Below are positions 44,010 to 52,691 of a DNA stretch of 64,000 nt, piece after piece. The translations under genes were made by a program, and so were the position numbers. Position 1 is the first letter of the stretch, and every line of letters begins with the position of its first letter. Below the pieces are notes generated by a model. It was not told where the DNA came from. It did not search any database and saw only the letters and a list, made by a program, of their open reading frames with translations. Source of the DNA: Chryseobacterium gleum (lineage in GTDB: Bacteria; Bacteroidota; Bacteroidia; Flavobacteriales_D; Crocinitomicaceae); the NCBI GenBank assembly GCA_945862165.1, contig CAMAXI010000005.1, positions 62,001-126,000 on the forward strand, given 5' to 3'.

Positions 44010-44197
44010 GTAAGTAAGAATTTCCCCAATCTTCCTAAAGTCCATCTAATTGATAAGATTGAGTTGTTCTAGATTCACTGTTATTCTTTTTAACCTTGAA
44101 AATGAAATAAAAACAAAGAATGAACAAAACTTCTTCCATTTCTCCACAGGCTCGATGTCCGTTGATGACGGTTTTTTATGTTCTCTAAGGATGATGA

Positions 44198-44887
44198 TTA
44201 TTTCTTTTTCGTGAAAATCGCATCACTCAAGCCAGTATTGACTTTGTAATCCGTCAACGTTACTGTAATCACCCCTTTTTTATTCGGTTTGGTTTTCTTT
44301 TCAGTTGTTGATTTATTGATATCGGCAGCAACACTTTTCGGCAGTTTGAAGGCTTTCACGTCAATCTCGAAAACCAGTTCACTCGGTAAACCATACGTCA
44401 CATTGTCGCCATACGAATACGTAGTGGTGACGGAACCGTTGCTTTTGGTGGTAATTTGCGATTTCATGATAAGCGAACGTTTTGTGTCTATCCATAATTT
44501 TGCAAGTATAATTTCATTGCTTTCCCCATTTGGAATAACGGTAATCAATTTTGTCATGACGTTACCAATTTTGGTTGTATCTCCAGCAACAGCCAAGAAG
44601 GATTTCTTGTTAGCCAGAAAGCTATTGATTTCCGTGAATCCTTGTTTGGGGAGGATGACAATCCCCTTCGAAACCACTTTGAACTTATCTTTCTGCTTGA
44701 AATAGATAGTCGCTTTAGAGGGTAAGATTTTAATCATAGGAATGTTTGCTTTCAAACGCGCAGTCACCGTGTAATCGTTCACTGTATTCAGCTTCGTTAC
44801 AACTTTGCTTAGAATATCATTCGCTTCTTGCGCTATAACGCCAAATTGAATTGCGATGATTAAGAGGGTAAGAAATTTTTTCATCAT
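44198..44887 (-). CDS. LolA-like outer-membrane lipoprotein-sorting protein
   Basis: 229 residues with a signal peptide (1-19, cleaved near VIA/QEA). The NDILSKVVTKLNTVNDYTVTARL start and beta-strand pattern (ATIYFKQKDKFKVVSKG, AKLWIDTKRSLIMKSQIT) fit the LolA/LolB-like barrel half. It is co-transcribed with the ABC exporter genes upstream, overlapping the permease by 4 bases. A direct cargo link with that exporter is inference. Confidence 0.7.
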   Translation of the reverse strand: MMKKFLTLLIIAIQFGVIAQEANDILSKVVTKLNTVNDYTVTARLKANIPMIKILPSKATIYFKQKDKFKVVSKGIVILPKQGFTEINSFLANKKSFLAVAGDTTKIGNVMTKLITVIPNGESNEIILAKLWIDTKRSLIMKSQITTKSNGSVTTTYSYGDNVTYGLPSELVFEIDVKAFKLPKSVAADINKSTTEKKTKPNKKGVITVTLTDYKVNTGLSDAIFTKKK

Positions 44888-45726
44888 GATGTAATGTCTT
44901 TTTTGTTGAATTTGTATACAGCAATTGCTACGAGTACGATGTTGTGAACTACTAGAATTACAATCGATTGAATAATCGAAGAAAAAGGAACAGGATCCTC
45001 AAAGAAACTGCGCCAGGATGCCATGTGTGTGGTGAAAAGATAGGGTTTAATATTATCGAATATGGTAACATCCAGACTGCCAATGATGGTAAATAAAATG
45101 ATGATGGCCATCGTGGAGACAATTGGTCCTATTGAGTTTTCTGCAAATGCAGACAATGCAATGGATAGTGTTGAAACGGTTAAAAGTGACAAGAACGCAA
45201 CACAGAACCCAAGTCCAAAACGCCATAAAATATCAGCGTCTTTCAAGATGACTAAACCATCACTATTGAGTACAATTAAATCACCCGTTCCAAAAATTTG
45301 CCGTGAAACGAACAATGCAAAAAAGCCAAGCCATAATGTCAAAAACAAGGTGTACATTGCACCAGCAATGAATTTCGATAGAACAATGTTCGTGCGCGAA
45401 ATTGGTTTTGTCGCTAACATTCGAATTGTTCCCATTGCTGCTTCACCGGAGATGAGATCGCCTGTAACTAAAGCCACCAATAAAGGAATGTGTACAATCA
45501 ACATTTGTAAAATAATGAAGGCGATTAGATTGCCATTCAAAATATCTCCATTGAACGTCAAAGTCTGTTCGAAAGAAGAAGTAACAAATGAAATAATCGA
45601 CCGTCCATCTGCTTTCATTGCAAAAATGATGATTCCGACAAGCAAGGTCAAAGCGCCGATTCCTAAATAACTTCTAGGTTTCGAAAGTATTTTAATAAAC
45701 TCGTTGTATGTATTTTTTAGTAACAT
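44884..45726 (-). CDS. ABC-2 type transporter permease
   Basis: 280 residues with six predicted membrane helices (for example LGIGALTLLVGIIIFAM, LIAFIILQMLIVHIPLLVAL and ISIIIL-type segments). GEAAMGTIRMLATKPISRTNIVLSKF is the conserved cytoplasmic coupling region of the ABC-2 family. It starts 1 base after the ATPase gene ends. Substrate unknown. Confidence 0.88.
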   Translation of the reverse strand: MLLKNTYNEFIKILSKPRSYLGIGALTLLVGIIIFAMKADGRSIISFVTSSFEQTLTFNGDILNGNLIAFIILQMLIVHIPLLVALVTGDLISGEAAMGTIRMLATKPISRTNIVLSKFIAGAMYTLFLTLWLGFFALFVSRQIFGTGDLIVLNSDGLVILKDADILWRFGLGFCVAFLSLLTVSTLSIALSAFAENSIGPIVSTMAIIILFTIIGSLDVTIFDNIKPYLFTTHMASWRSFFEDPVPFSSIIQSIVILVVHNIVLVAIAVYKFNKKDITS

Positions 45727-45727
45727 A

Positions 45728-46642
45728 TTATGCTTGTATGATTTTCATGAAATAATCCTCTAGTTTGCGTGTTGGTTCGATGGCGTGCACACGCATGTTG
45801 TTGCTGACCAATAGACGAGCGAGTTCAGGAACCAATTCTTTGATGAACGTAACTTCTAATTCGCTATCTGAATTGATTTTTAAAATCGTTTCTGGATATG
45901 CCTTTTGCAAAAGTTCGCCAGTAGCACGTGCATTGTCTACTTCGATGCGCACGAGCAGTTCTTGTGTATTCAACAAATTGCTCACACTGCCTTCCACAAT
46001 TGAACGACCTTGGTTGATAATCACCATTCTATTGGCTATCAATTCTATTTCCGATAATTGATGCGAAGACAAAAGGATTGTTTTGTTTTGTTCATTTTTG
46101 AGTCGTAAAATCAAATTACGAATTTCAACGATTCCTTGCGGATCCAAACCAGTAGTTGGTTCGTCTAAAATGATTAAATCAGGTTTGTGTAAAAGTGTCT
46201 GTGCAATGCCTAAACGTTGCTTCATCCCATGAGAGAAACCACCCAATTTGTGTTTGCCACGATCGCCCAAACCAACAAATTCCAGCATTTCTTGAATTTC
46301 TTTTTTGGAAACATCCGCTCCAGACACACGTGCAAAGATTTCAAGGTTCTTCTGTGCAGACAAGTATTTATAAAAATCAGGTTTTTCAATGATGCTGCCA
46401 ATATTCGATAAAATTGCTGACCGATCCGTTTTGAATGACTTCCCAAACAATTTGATTGATCCAGCATCCGGTGTGATTAAGGATAAAAGACAACGAATTG
46501 TTGTACTTTTTCCAGCACCGTTCGGACCAAGAAATCCAAACACATCTCCCTTATTCACACTGAAAGAAACGTCCTTCACCGCTTCAAACGTGCCAAAGCG
46601 TTTAGCCAAATGTTCAACTTTGATTATTGTTTCACCTTCCAT
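45728..46642 (-). CDS. ABC transporter ATP-binding protein
   Basis: 304 residues. Walker A GPNGAGKS (near 40), Q-loop, signature GFSHGMKQR, Walker B LIILDEPTTGLDP and the H-loop LLSSHQLSE are all present. A C-terminal extension of about 80 residues is typical of ABC-2 drug/lipid exporter ATPases. It heads the minus-strand operon (46642 to 44198) with permease and LolA-like protein. Confidence 0.93.
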   Translation of the reverse strand: MEGETIIKVEHLAKRFGTFEAVKDVSFSVNKGDVFGFLGPNGAGKSTTIRCLLSLITPDAGSIKLFGKSFKTDRSAILSNIGSIIEKPDFYKYLSAQKNLEIFARVSGADVSKKEIQEMLEFVGLGDRGKHKLGGFSHGMKQRLGIAQTLLHKPDLIILDEPTTGLDPQGIVEIRNLILRLKNEQNKTILLSSHQLSEIELIANRMVIINQGRSIVEGSVSNLLNTQELLVRIEVDNARATGELLQKAYPETILKINSDSELEVTFIKELVPELARLLVSNNMRVHAIEPTRKLEDYFMKIIQA

Positions 46643-46694
46643 ATAAATATTATAAAACTACAGCTATTTTTTAAAAAAATCAATAGGAGAAAAA

Positions 46695-46993
46695 GCTGGT
46701 TTATCTTATCTCACAAGACAAGAACTCAATACAAAAAAGTTAAGCCTTACCCAATAAGAATTTGCGGAAAAAGCAGGGGTAGCACTTACCGTGATACGTA
46801 AGATTGAGCAAGGGAAAGAAAATCTTAATCTATCTAAAGAAAATCAATTACTTCTTATGTTTGGTCATGAGGTAGGACCAATAAGTATAAACCATGAGAC
46901 AAGTAATTAATAAATGATTCTTTTCTTTCTGATGATTTAAAAACGAAATATATCCAGTTGATACAAGATCGAACCGCAATTTTCTTACAATGA
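46695..46993 (+). pseudogene. Decayed hipBST locus
   Basis: 46695-46910 reads as HipB (TRQELNTKKLSLTQ-stop-EFAEKAGVALTVIRKIEQGK, ending FGHEVGPISI) with an in-frame TAA at 46755-46757. Immediately after, 46916-46993 reads SFLSDDLKTKYIQLIQ and a stop. This matches the C-terminus of the intact HipT at 8.1-9.1 kb (SFLSKELKMKYIELIK). hipS and nearly all of hipT are deleted. It is a relic of a second HipBST locus. Confidence 0.7.
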
Positions 46994-47012
46994 AAGTAAT
47001 TATCTAAGTTTT

Positions 47013-47122
47013 TTATTCCCCACCATTCACTTCCCGCATCGCCTCCGCAAAAGCTCCACCGATTTAATACGGTCTTTCACGTCAAACACATGCGTAGCAA
47101 CAATTAATTCATCCACATTGTT
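47013..47122 (-). pseudogene. Duplicated 3' relic of the luciferase-like oxidoreductase gene
   Basis: About 90% identical to 48530-48620, the 3' end of the LLM gene. It encodes VDELIVATHVFDVKDRIKSVEL; then one base is missing from an A-run, and FAEAMREVNGGE continues in another frame. No upstream part is present. The DUF1016 gene lies between relic and intact gene. Confidence 0.75.
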
Positions 47123-47285
47123 GTATTAAAGAATATTCTTGGAAGATTAAAAATCCAGAATTCTCTAAATATTTAAATTTTAATCGTAAATTAGATTAAT
47201 AAATAATCAAAATATCGATTGAATGACTTCTATAAGACCAAATCCATTTACTTCGTATGATGGTTTAGTTTCACAAATGTTATCC

Positions 47286-47312
47286 AATTTGTGAGACAGT
47301 GTCTCACAAATT
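47286..47312. repeat. 27-bp near-perfect palindrome
   Basis: AATTTGTGAGACA - G - TGTCTCACAAATT, perfect arms with 1-base centre, 107 bp before the DUF1016 gene. Two palindromes of the same build lie inside that gene (47592-47624 and 47704-47728). The rest of 47123-47418 has no gene. Confidence 0.6.
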
Positions 47313-47418
47313 AAATAGGTCTCATATTATTAAGTTATTTCCTTTAAAATCAAAAGAAGCAAAACTATATTATGCGCAAAATTGCATATAAACATCAATC
47401 TTTAAACGACTTAGAAAA

Positions 47419-48450
47419 ATGACAGAATTAGAAAAAAGCGAAAAATTATACTTCGAACTTTCAGAAATAATTTCTCAAAGTCGACAAAGAGTAGCTGTAA
47501 TAGTTAATTCTACTCTTACAGAAATGTATTGGACTATTGGTAAACATATTCACAACTATTTCTTAACTAATGGAAGAGCCGATTATGGTAAGTCAATTTT
47601 GCAGAAGGTGTCTGCAAAATTGACAAATGAATTTGGAAAGGGTTTTAGACAAAGAAATTTAGCGAATATGATTAAATTCTATGAACTTTTTCCGGATATA
47701 AATATTTTGCAGACATTGTCTGCAAAATTGAGTTGGAGTCATTTTGTTGAAAGTTTTTCAGTAAAGGAGCATGTAAAGAGAGAGTTCTATTTACAAATGG
47801 CTATTGTGCAACAATGGGATGTAAGAACACTTCGAGAACAGGTAGACAAAATGTTATATGAACGTACGTTGATAGCTAACAAATCTGAAGAAGAAATTTC
47901 AGCAGAACTTCAACTATTGAAACAAAATGAAAAATTATCACCTGATTTAGTTTTTAAAAACACCTATGTATTAGACTTTTTTAACCTACCACACCTCTAT
48001 TCAGAAAGGGACTTGGAAAATGCTCTAATTTCAAACATTCAAGAATTTATTTTAGAATTAGGTGTCGGTTTTGCATTTGTAGATCGTCAAAAAAGAATTT
48101 GTATAGATACAACTGATTATCATTTAGACTTACTTTTTTACCACAGAAAATTGAGAAGACTAATTGCAATTGATCTAAAACTAGGGAAATTTAAACCTGA
48201 GCATAAAGCCCAAATGGAATTATATCTAAAATGGCTTACCAAAAATGAAATGCAAGAAAATGAAGAAAAACCAATCGGTTTAATTTTATGCAGTGAGGGA
48301 AATACGGAACATATCGAATTATTGATGTTAGACGAAAAAGATATAAAAGTTGCTCAATATCTTACCGAATTACCTAGTAAAGAATGGTTCGCTGAAAAAT
48401 TACATAGAGCAATTGAAATAGCAAAGATGAATTCGATGAATGATAATTAA
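47419..48450 (+). CDS. DUF1016/YhcG-family PD-(D/E)XK nuclease-like protein
   Basis: 343 residues. N-terminal DUF1016-N helical part (YWTIGKHIHNYF, ADYGKSILQKVSAKL, FSERNL-like FRQRNLANMIKF and LSWSHFVE). The C-terminal YhcG_C nuclease fold shows HLDLLFYHRKLRRLIAIDLKLGKFKPEH, where D and D-x-K take the catalytic positions, and PIGLILC. Members often accompany restriction or mobile genes. Its flanks (relics, palindromes) suggest it came by transfer. Confidence 0.88.
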   Translation: MTELEKSEKLYFELSEIISQSRQRVAVIVNSTLTEMYWTIGKHIHNYFLTNGRADYGKSILQKVSAKLTNEFGKGFRQRNLANMIKFYELFPDINILQTLSAKLSWSHFVESFSVKEHVKREFYLQMAIVQQWDVRTLREQVDKMLYERTLIANKSEEEISAELQLLKQNEKLSPDLVFKNTYVLDFFNLPHLYSERDLENALISNIQEFILELGVGFAFVDRQKRICIDTTDYHLDLLFYHRKLRRLIAIDLKLGKFKPEHKAQMELYLKWLTKNEMQENEEKPIGLILCSEGNTEHIELLMLDEKDIKVAQYLTELPSKEWFAEKLHRAIEIAKMNSMNDN

Positions 48451-48501
48451 AACAGAAGAAGCGTAGAATCAAAAAAACACTTCCATTTGGGTTACGAAAA
48501 C

Positions 48502-49527
48502 TTAAAACTCCCAATTCAACTCCCCATTCAACTCCCGCATCACCTCCGCAAAAAGCTCCACCGATGTAATACGATCTTTCACGTCAAATACATGCGTAGC
48601 AACGATTAATTCATCGACTCCTGTTTGTTCAATAAAGGTATTCACTTTCTTTTTTACCGTTGCTTTACTACCGATAAATGCATATTTGGACATCTGTTGC
48701 ACTGCAGGATGTTGGATCATGTTTCGAAATTCGTTTGTTATTTTAAAAGGCGGTTCTAATGGACTTCTGTCTCCTGTTAAAATTCCGATTACTCTTGAGT
48801 AGTAAGAAGAGGAAAGAAATTCTGCTTCTTCATCCCTATCAGCAATAATGATGGAAATTCCGGCTATTGTATACGATTTAGCTAATGTAGTTGAAGGTCG
48901 AAATTGCGTTTGATAAATCTTTAGTGCGTCTAATAATTGTGCACTCGAAAAATGACTTGCAAATGCGTAGGGCAATCCTTTTTCTGCCGCTAAATAGGCA
49001 CTTGTTGTACTTGAACCTAGAATGTAAAGCGGTACGTCCACTCCTTCTGCCACGTTTGCACGAACGGATTGGTGATTATTATCCACCGAAAAATAGTTTT
49101 GAATTTTCTGAACTTCAGCAGGAAATTGCATCGCAGCTTCGTAAAAATCAGAACGTATGGCACTTGCAGTAGCTTGATCTGTTCCAGGTGCTCTCCCCAA
49201 CCCTAAATCGATTCGGTTTGGATACAACGTGCCTAAGGTGCCAAATTGTTCGGCTACAATAAGTGGAGAATGATTTGGTAACATGATTCCTCCCGAACCT
49301 ACCCGAATATGTTGTGTTTCCTCTGCAATTTTCCCAATTAAAATAGAAGTAGCGCTACTGCCGATAGCATCCATATTATGGTGTTCGGCCAACCAATATC
49401 TTGTGTATCCAGTACGTTCAGCAAGTTTCGCAATTGCCACAGAATCATCAAAGGTTTGACGAAACGATTTCCCTTGTGAAACAACTGCAAGGTCAAGAAT
49501 GGAATAAGCAATTTCTTTTTTAAGCAT
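48502..49527 (-). CDS. LLM-class flavin-dependent oxidoreductase
   Basis: 341 residues, luciferase-like monooxygenase fold of the YhbW type. AERTGYTRYWLAEHHNM, HIRVGSGGIMLPNHSPLIVAEQF and RIDLGLGRAPGTD are the family blocks binding reduced FMN. Substrate unknown. It stands alone. A 3'-terminal fragment of a close copy is found at 47013-47122, on the other side of the DUF1016 gene. Confidence 0.9.
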   Translation of the reverse strand: MLKKEIAYSILDLAVVSQGKSFRQTFDDSVAIAKLAERTGYTRYWLAEHHNMDAIGSSATSILIGKIAEETQHIRVGSGGIMLPNHSPLIVAEQFGTLGTLYPNRIDLGLGRAPGTDQATASAIRSDFYEAAMQFPAEVQKIQNYFSVDNNHQSVRANVAEGVDVPLYILGSSTTSAYLAAEKGLPYAFASHFSSAQLLDALKIYQTQFRPSTTLAKSYTIAGISIIIADRDEEAEFLSSSYYSRVIGILTGDRSPLEPPFKITNEFRNMIQHPAVQQMSKYAFIGSKATVKKKVNTFIEQTGVDELIVATHVFDVKDRITSVELFAEVMRELNGELNWEF

Positions 49528-49634
49528 AATTCAGAACAATCTAGTGCAAAAGTAATAGAATCCAAAAAGCAAGGGTGAAATAAATTGAAGCAAAACAAAA
49601 TCATGGATTGAAAATCCAATCCTAGAACTTTGTG

Positions 49635-49642
49635 TAACTTTG
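49635..49642 (+). promoter_or_regulatory. -7 box (TAACTTTG)
   Basis: TAACTTTG fits TAnnTTTG and ends 27 bases before the ATG at 49670. The nearest TTG upstream (49608) is slightly far. Confidence 0.5.
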
Positions 49643-49669
49643 CCGGAAGATAAATAAATCGATTTGGTT

Positions 49670-51532
49670 ATGTCGAAAGCTACTATTATGGAACAGACTA
49701 AAATGCTAAGCTACGTTAAAAATGTATTGGAAAATATGCCAACGGATTGGCTAAATCTTACCACACACCGTTTAGATATTTATGATGAAAAATTAGCTAA
49801 AACTGAATTTTTAGACCAATTTGAACGTTTATTTAGTGCGAATAATACAACAACTGTTTCCCTTAGTGAATTACGTACTGCGTATGATTACATCCGTTTA
49901 GGTCACCCCTTATCGTGTGTGTTGGAATGGGCGATAGCTAAATTGTATGACATCAAAACAGAAAATGTGATCAGTTTTTCTTCTAAAACAACGCCAATTT
50001 TAGCTGTTTTAAGAAAGAACTTATTAGCGCATAAAAACACCCAGATTGCCTATGTTGGAGCATTACCTGCGTTTTTTGATGCGGAAATAGTTAAAAACGT
50101 GTATGGGTATCATTTTGACTTAGTACAAGTGAACAATGTACAGGAAGTTACTCCGATAGATGGATCTACTATTTTTCTTTCTCAACCAGCTTCGATGTGT
50201 CATTTTGAGTTTGTTCCAACGGTTGATTTTTATATCCATATCGATAATCAATTCGGAAGTATTCTACTTGTAAACGGAGACAAAAACGACAACTACGTTT
50301 CAGAAATTCAACACGTACGAAGAAGAGAGACGATTGCTATGACTCCGGCAAATACCTTGAAGGTGCTGCAATGTTTAACGAATACGAACGCAACTCAACT
50401 AGAAGAAAGCAATTTTGAACAGAATAAATCGATTGTTTTAAATTCCATTAAAGAAATTACCAATACGAATATCAAAGCCTTGGTTGCTTCTAGTGGGCTT
50501 TCAACGCAATATGCGATTGTGATGGGATTGATTCACGATGCAGTTGTTAATCACCCTGGAAAAGCCATCAAAATTGTCGTTCCTCCGAATTGTTATGGTG
50601 GTACAAATGACCAAGCTAGAAGAGTTGCTGCATGTTTACAAAATGTGGAGGTGTTAGATTTACCAGTGGATGGTGGAAATAACATGGTAGCTTGTATCGA
50701 TGAGTTATTAGAAAAGATCGCGCAGGAAGATGCTATACCATACATTATCGCGGAGATTCCAACCAATCCGCGTGTTGAAGTTCCAGACTTAAACCAATTA
50801 AGAGATGTATTAAGCAAAGAACGTAGAACAGCTAGGGGTGCATTGGCGATTGATCCAGTGTTTATTTTAGACCAAACGTTTTGTCCAAATGTTCACTTTT
50901 TAGGAGAAAATAATATCCTGTCAACTGTTCGGACGATTGCCTATGTAAGTGGTTCTAAATTTCCGAGTGGAGGAAAATGTACCGCAGGATATTGCATATC
51001 CAACGAGAAAGCAAAAGAGTTGATGGAGAAAATCGAACTTCATTTACATTTATGTGATAATGAAGCTACATCGCTACAAATGGAAATCTTAGCAAAACAA
51101 TTGCCTTCGATGAATCAACGAATTCAAGATGCGTATATAAATACACGTGAATTTGTGAACTTTATCAGCGAAACATTGCCAGCAGCGAAAATCAATTTTG
51201 TTTCGGAAGAATTAGCGCAGCAAGGATTCACACCTTCCGTTTTTTCTTTGGATCTTCCTACAAAAGGAACTACGCACGAAGAAAAAGAGGCGTATAAAAG
51301 GGAATTGAATTTGAAGTTGATTAATCGAATGATTACTGAAATCCCAACGGAAAGTAAGTACTGTGTAAGTTATGGACAATTAAAGGGTTGTTATTGGACC
51401 ATTCCAGCAACTTCCACACAAGGAACAACAAAAGAAGGCGATAAAGATTATATCGCGCGCGTTGCACTTTCACCTTCCTTGGATTTGGAATTGCACAAGA
51501 AAGTATTTTTAGATTTCGTGAAAGAAATATAA
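49670..51532 (+). CDS. PLP-dependent Cys/Met-metabolism-like enzyme, long form
   Basis: About 620 residues, longer than cystathionine lyases (about 400). The C-terminal half has the fold-type I PLP features: EIPTNPRVEVPDL, then SGSKFPSGGKCTAGYC with the Schiff-base Lys. The N-terminal 200 residues (TVSLSELRTAYDYIRLGHPLS) also look like an aminotransferase-type domain. I start at ATG 49670; a TTG lies two codons earlier. A cystathionine synthase/lyase-like role is possible but not certain. Confidence 0.78.
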   Translation: MSKATIMEQTKMLSYVKNVLENMPTDWLNLTTHRLDIYDEKLAKTEFLDQFERLFSANNTTTVSLSELRTAYDYIRLGHPLSCVLEWAIAKLYDIKTENVISFSSKTTPILAVLRKNLLAHKNTQIAYVGALPAFFDAEIVKNVYGYHFDLVQVNNVQEVTPIDGSTIFLSQPASMCHFEFVPTVDFYIHIDNQFGSILLVNGDKNDNYVSEIQHVRRRETIAMTPANTLKVLQCLTNTNATQLEESNFEQNKSIVLNSIKEITNTNIKALVASSGLSTQYAIVMGLIHDAVVNHPGKAIKIVVPPNCYGGTNDQARRVAACLQNVEVLDLPVDGGNNMVACIDELLEKIAQEDAIPYIIAEIPTNPRVEVPDLNQLRDVLSKERRTARGALAIDPVFILDQTFCPNVHFLGENNILSTVRTIAYVSGSKFPSGGKCTAGYCISNEKAKELMEKIELHLHLCDNEATSLQMEILAKQLPSMNQRIQDAYINTREFVNFISETLPAAKINFVSEELAQQGFTPSVFSLDLPTKGTTHEEKEAYKRELNLKLINRMITEIPTESKYCVSYGQLKGCYWTIPATSTQGTTKEGDKDYIARVALSPSLDLELHKKVFLDFVKEI

Positions 51533-51538
51533 TTGTTT

Positions 51539-51569
51539 CTCCCCTTGAGAGGAGATTAAGAGGGGTGAC
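51539..51569. repeat. REP-like element
   Basis: CTCCCCTTGAGAGGAG followed by AAGAGGGGTG, a short palindromic unit of a type dispersed in Bacteroidota genomes. It lies between the PLP gene and the broken methyltransferase gene. Confidence 0.45.
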
Positions 51570-51606
51570 AACCTTTGAATTTGATAAAGAGAATTCTAAA
51601 GTGTAA

Positions 51607-52266
51607 CAATCTCCAAAAGTAAAAATCCCCTGGCATACCAAAGCTGCCATGTCATAGATTTATGAAAAGAATCTATGGGGTGGAAATCCGAGTGAATTTT
51701 ATTCGGGGGAAGGTTCGCATGATCCTGGTTTAGTAATTCCATACATCGACGTTGTTTCCAATTTTTTAAAGTCCTTTGAAGCACCAATCACCGTATGCGA
51801 TTTGGGTTGTGGTGATTTTAATATTGGAAAGGATTTGGTTGAATTTACATCTTATTATCATGCAGTTGACATCGTTCCTGCCTTGATTAAGCTCAACCAA
51901 GCGAAATTTCAATTGCCAAATTTAACCTTTCACTGCTTGGATGTGGCGTTGGATGAACTTCCTTCAGGTGATTGTGCTTTGGTACGACAAGTTCTGCAAC
52001 ACGTATCCAATCAAGAAGTACACCAGATTTTGGAGAAATTATCGCACTATCGTTATGTCATCATTACCGAACATATCCCTTCTGGAGATTTTGAACCAAA
52101 TAAAGACAAAATTTCGGGGCAGGGGATACGCTTAAAACAAAACAGCGGGATAGATGTATTAGCAGCTCCTTTTTATTGGAAGGTGAATGAGGTAAAGCAA
52201 TTGTTGTCTTTGGAATTAAGTAATGGAAGAGGAAGGATTGTAACTATTTTATATGAAAATCACTAA
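51607..52266 (+). pseudogene. SAM-dependent methyltransferase broken by a nonsense codon
   Basis: The frame reads KIPWHTKAAMS-stop-IYEKNLWGGNPSEFYSGEG, then VCDLGCGDFNIG (SAM-binding motif I) and continues intact to 52266. The stop is TAG at 51655-51657, where a Gln (CAG) would be expected, and no ATG is in frame after it until late. The start region is also degraded (TAA at 51604). The 154-residue frame from TTG 51802 starts inside motif I, so it cannot be a complete enzyme. Substrate unknown. Confidence 0.7.
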
Positions 52267-52388
52267 TGCCATAATTAATTCTATTTTCAAAGGGTTTTAG
52301 TGTATAATGGAAAAAATATATAGTTTATTTTCCGTTATAGTGGAAAAAGTACTACTTTTTTTGTTTTAGATAGATATTCATAAAACTC

Positions 52389-52424
52389 AGTAGATCCGCA
52401 ATGCGTTGTGGCTCTACTTTTTTT
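52389..52424 (+). terminator. Hairpin with T-run, GTAGAGCCACAA repeat family
   Basis: AGTAGATCCGCAA (52389-52401) pairs with TTGTGGCTCTACT (52406-52418), then eight T. The stem is a diverged copy of the palindrome at 54955-55006. The gap 52267-52691 is otherwise AT-rich with no gene seen. Confidence 0.65.
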
Positions 52425-52691
52425 ATGCAATGCGGATATAATTATGGTTTAGTTTTGTCAAATAACACCCTAATTTCTTCAAATTAACTAATTGATAAAA
52501 TTATTTTTAGAAAAATTTTATGTAAAATTTTAATGGCTGAAATTGATCTGAAACGTCTGTTAAATCTATGGTTTAGCAAAATATTTTTTTGTAAAGCGCA
52601 CTAATTTAGCCCACTAAAATAAAAAGATAATAGCAACCATCTGAAATTTGTTGGGTCTATGTTTTCACAGAAACAACCAAAACAAATTATT

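Noticed and set aside
45062-45670. Plus-strand 202-residue ORF opposite the ABC permease
   Set aside because: Antisense shadow of a membrane protein gene, with no family resemblance.
51802-52266. A separate 154-residue methyltransferase gene
   Set aside because: It starts with TTG inside SAM motif I, and clear coding similarity continues upstream through a stop codon; it is part of a broken gene.
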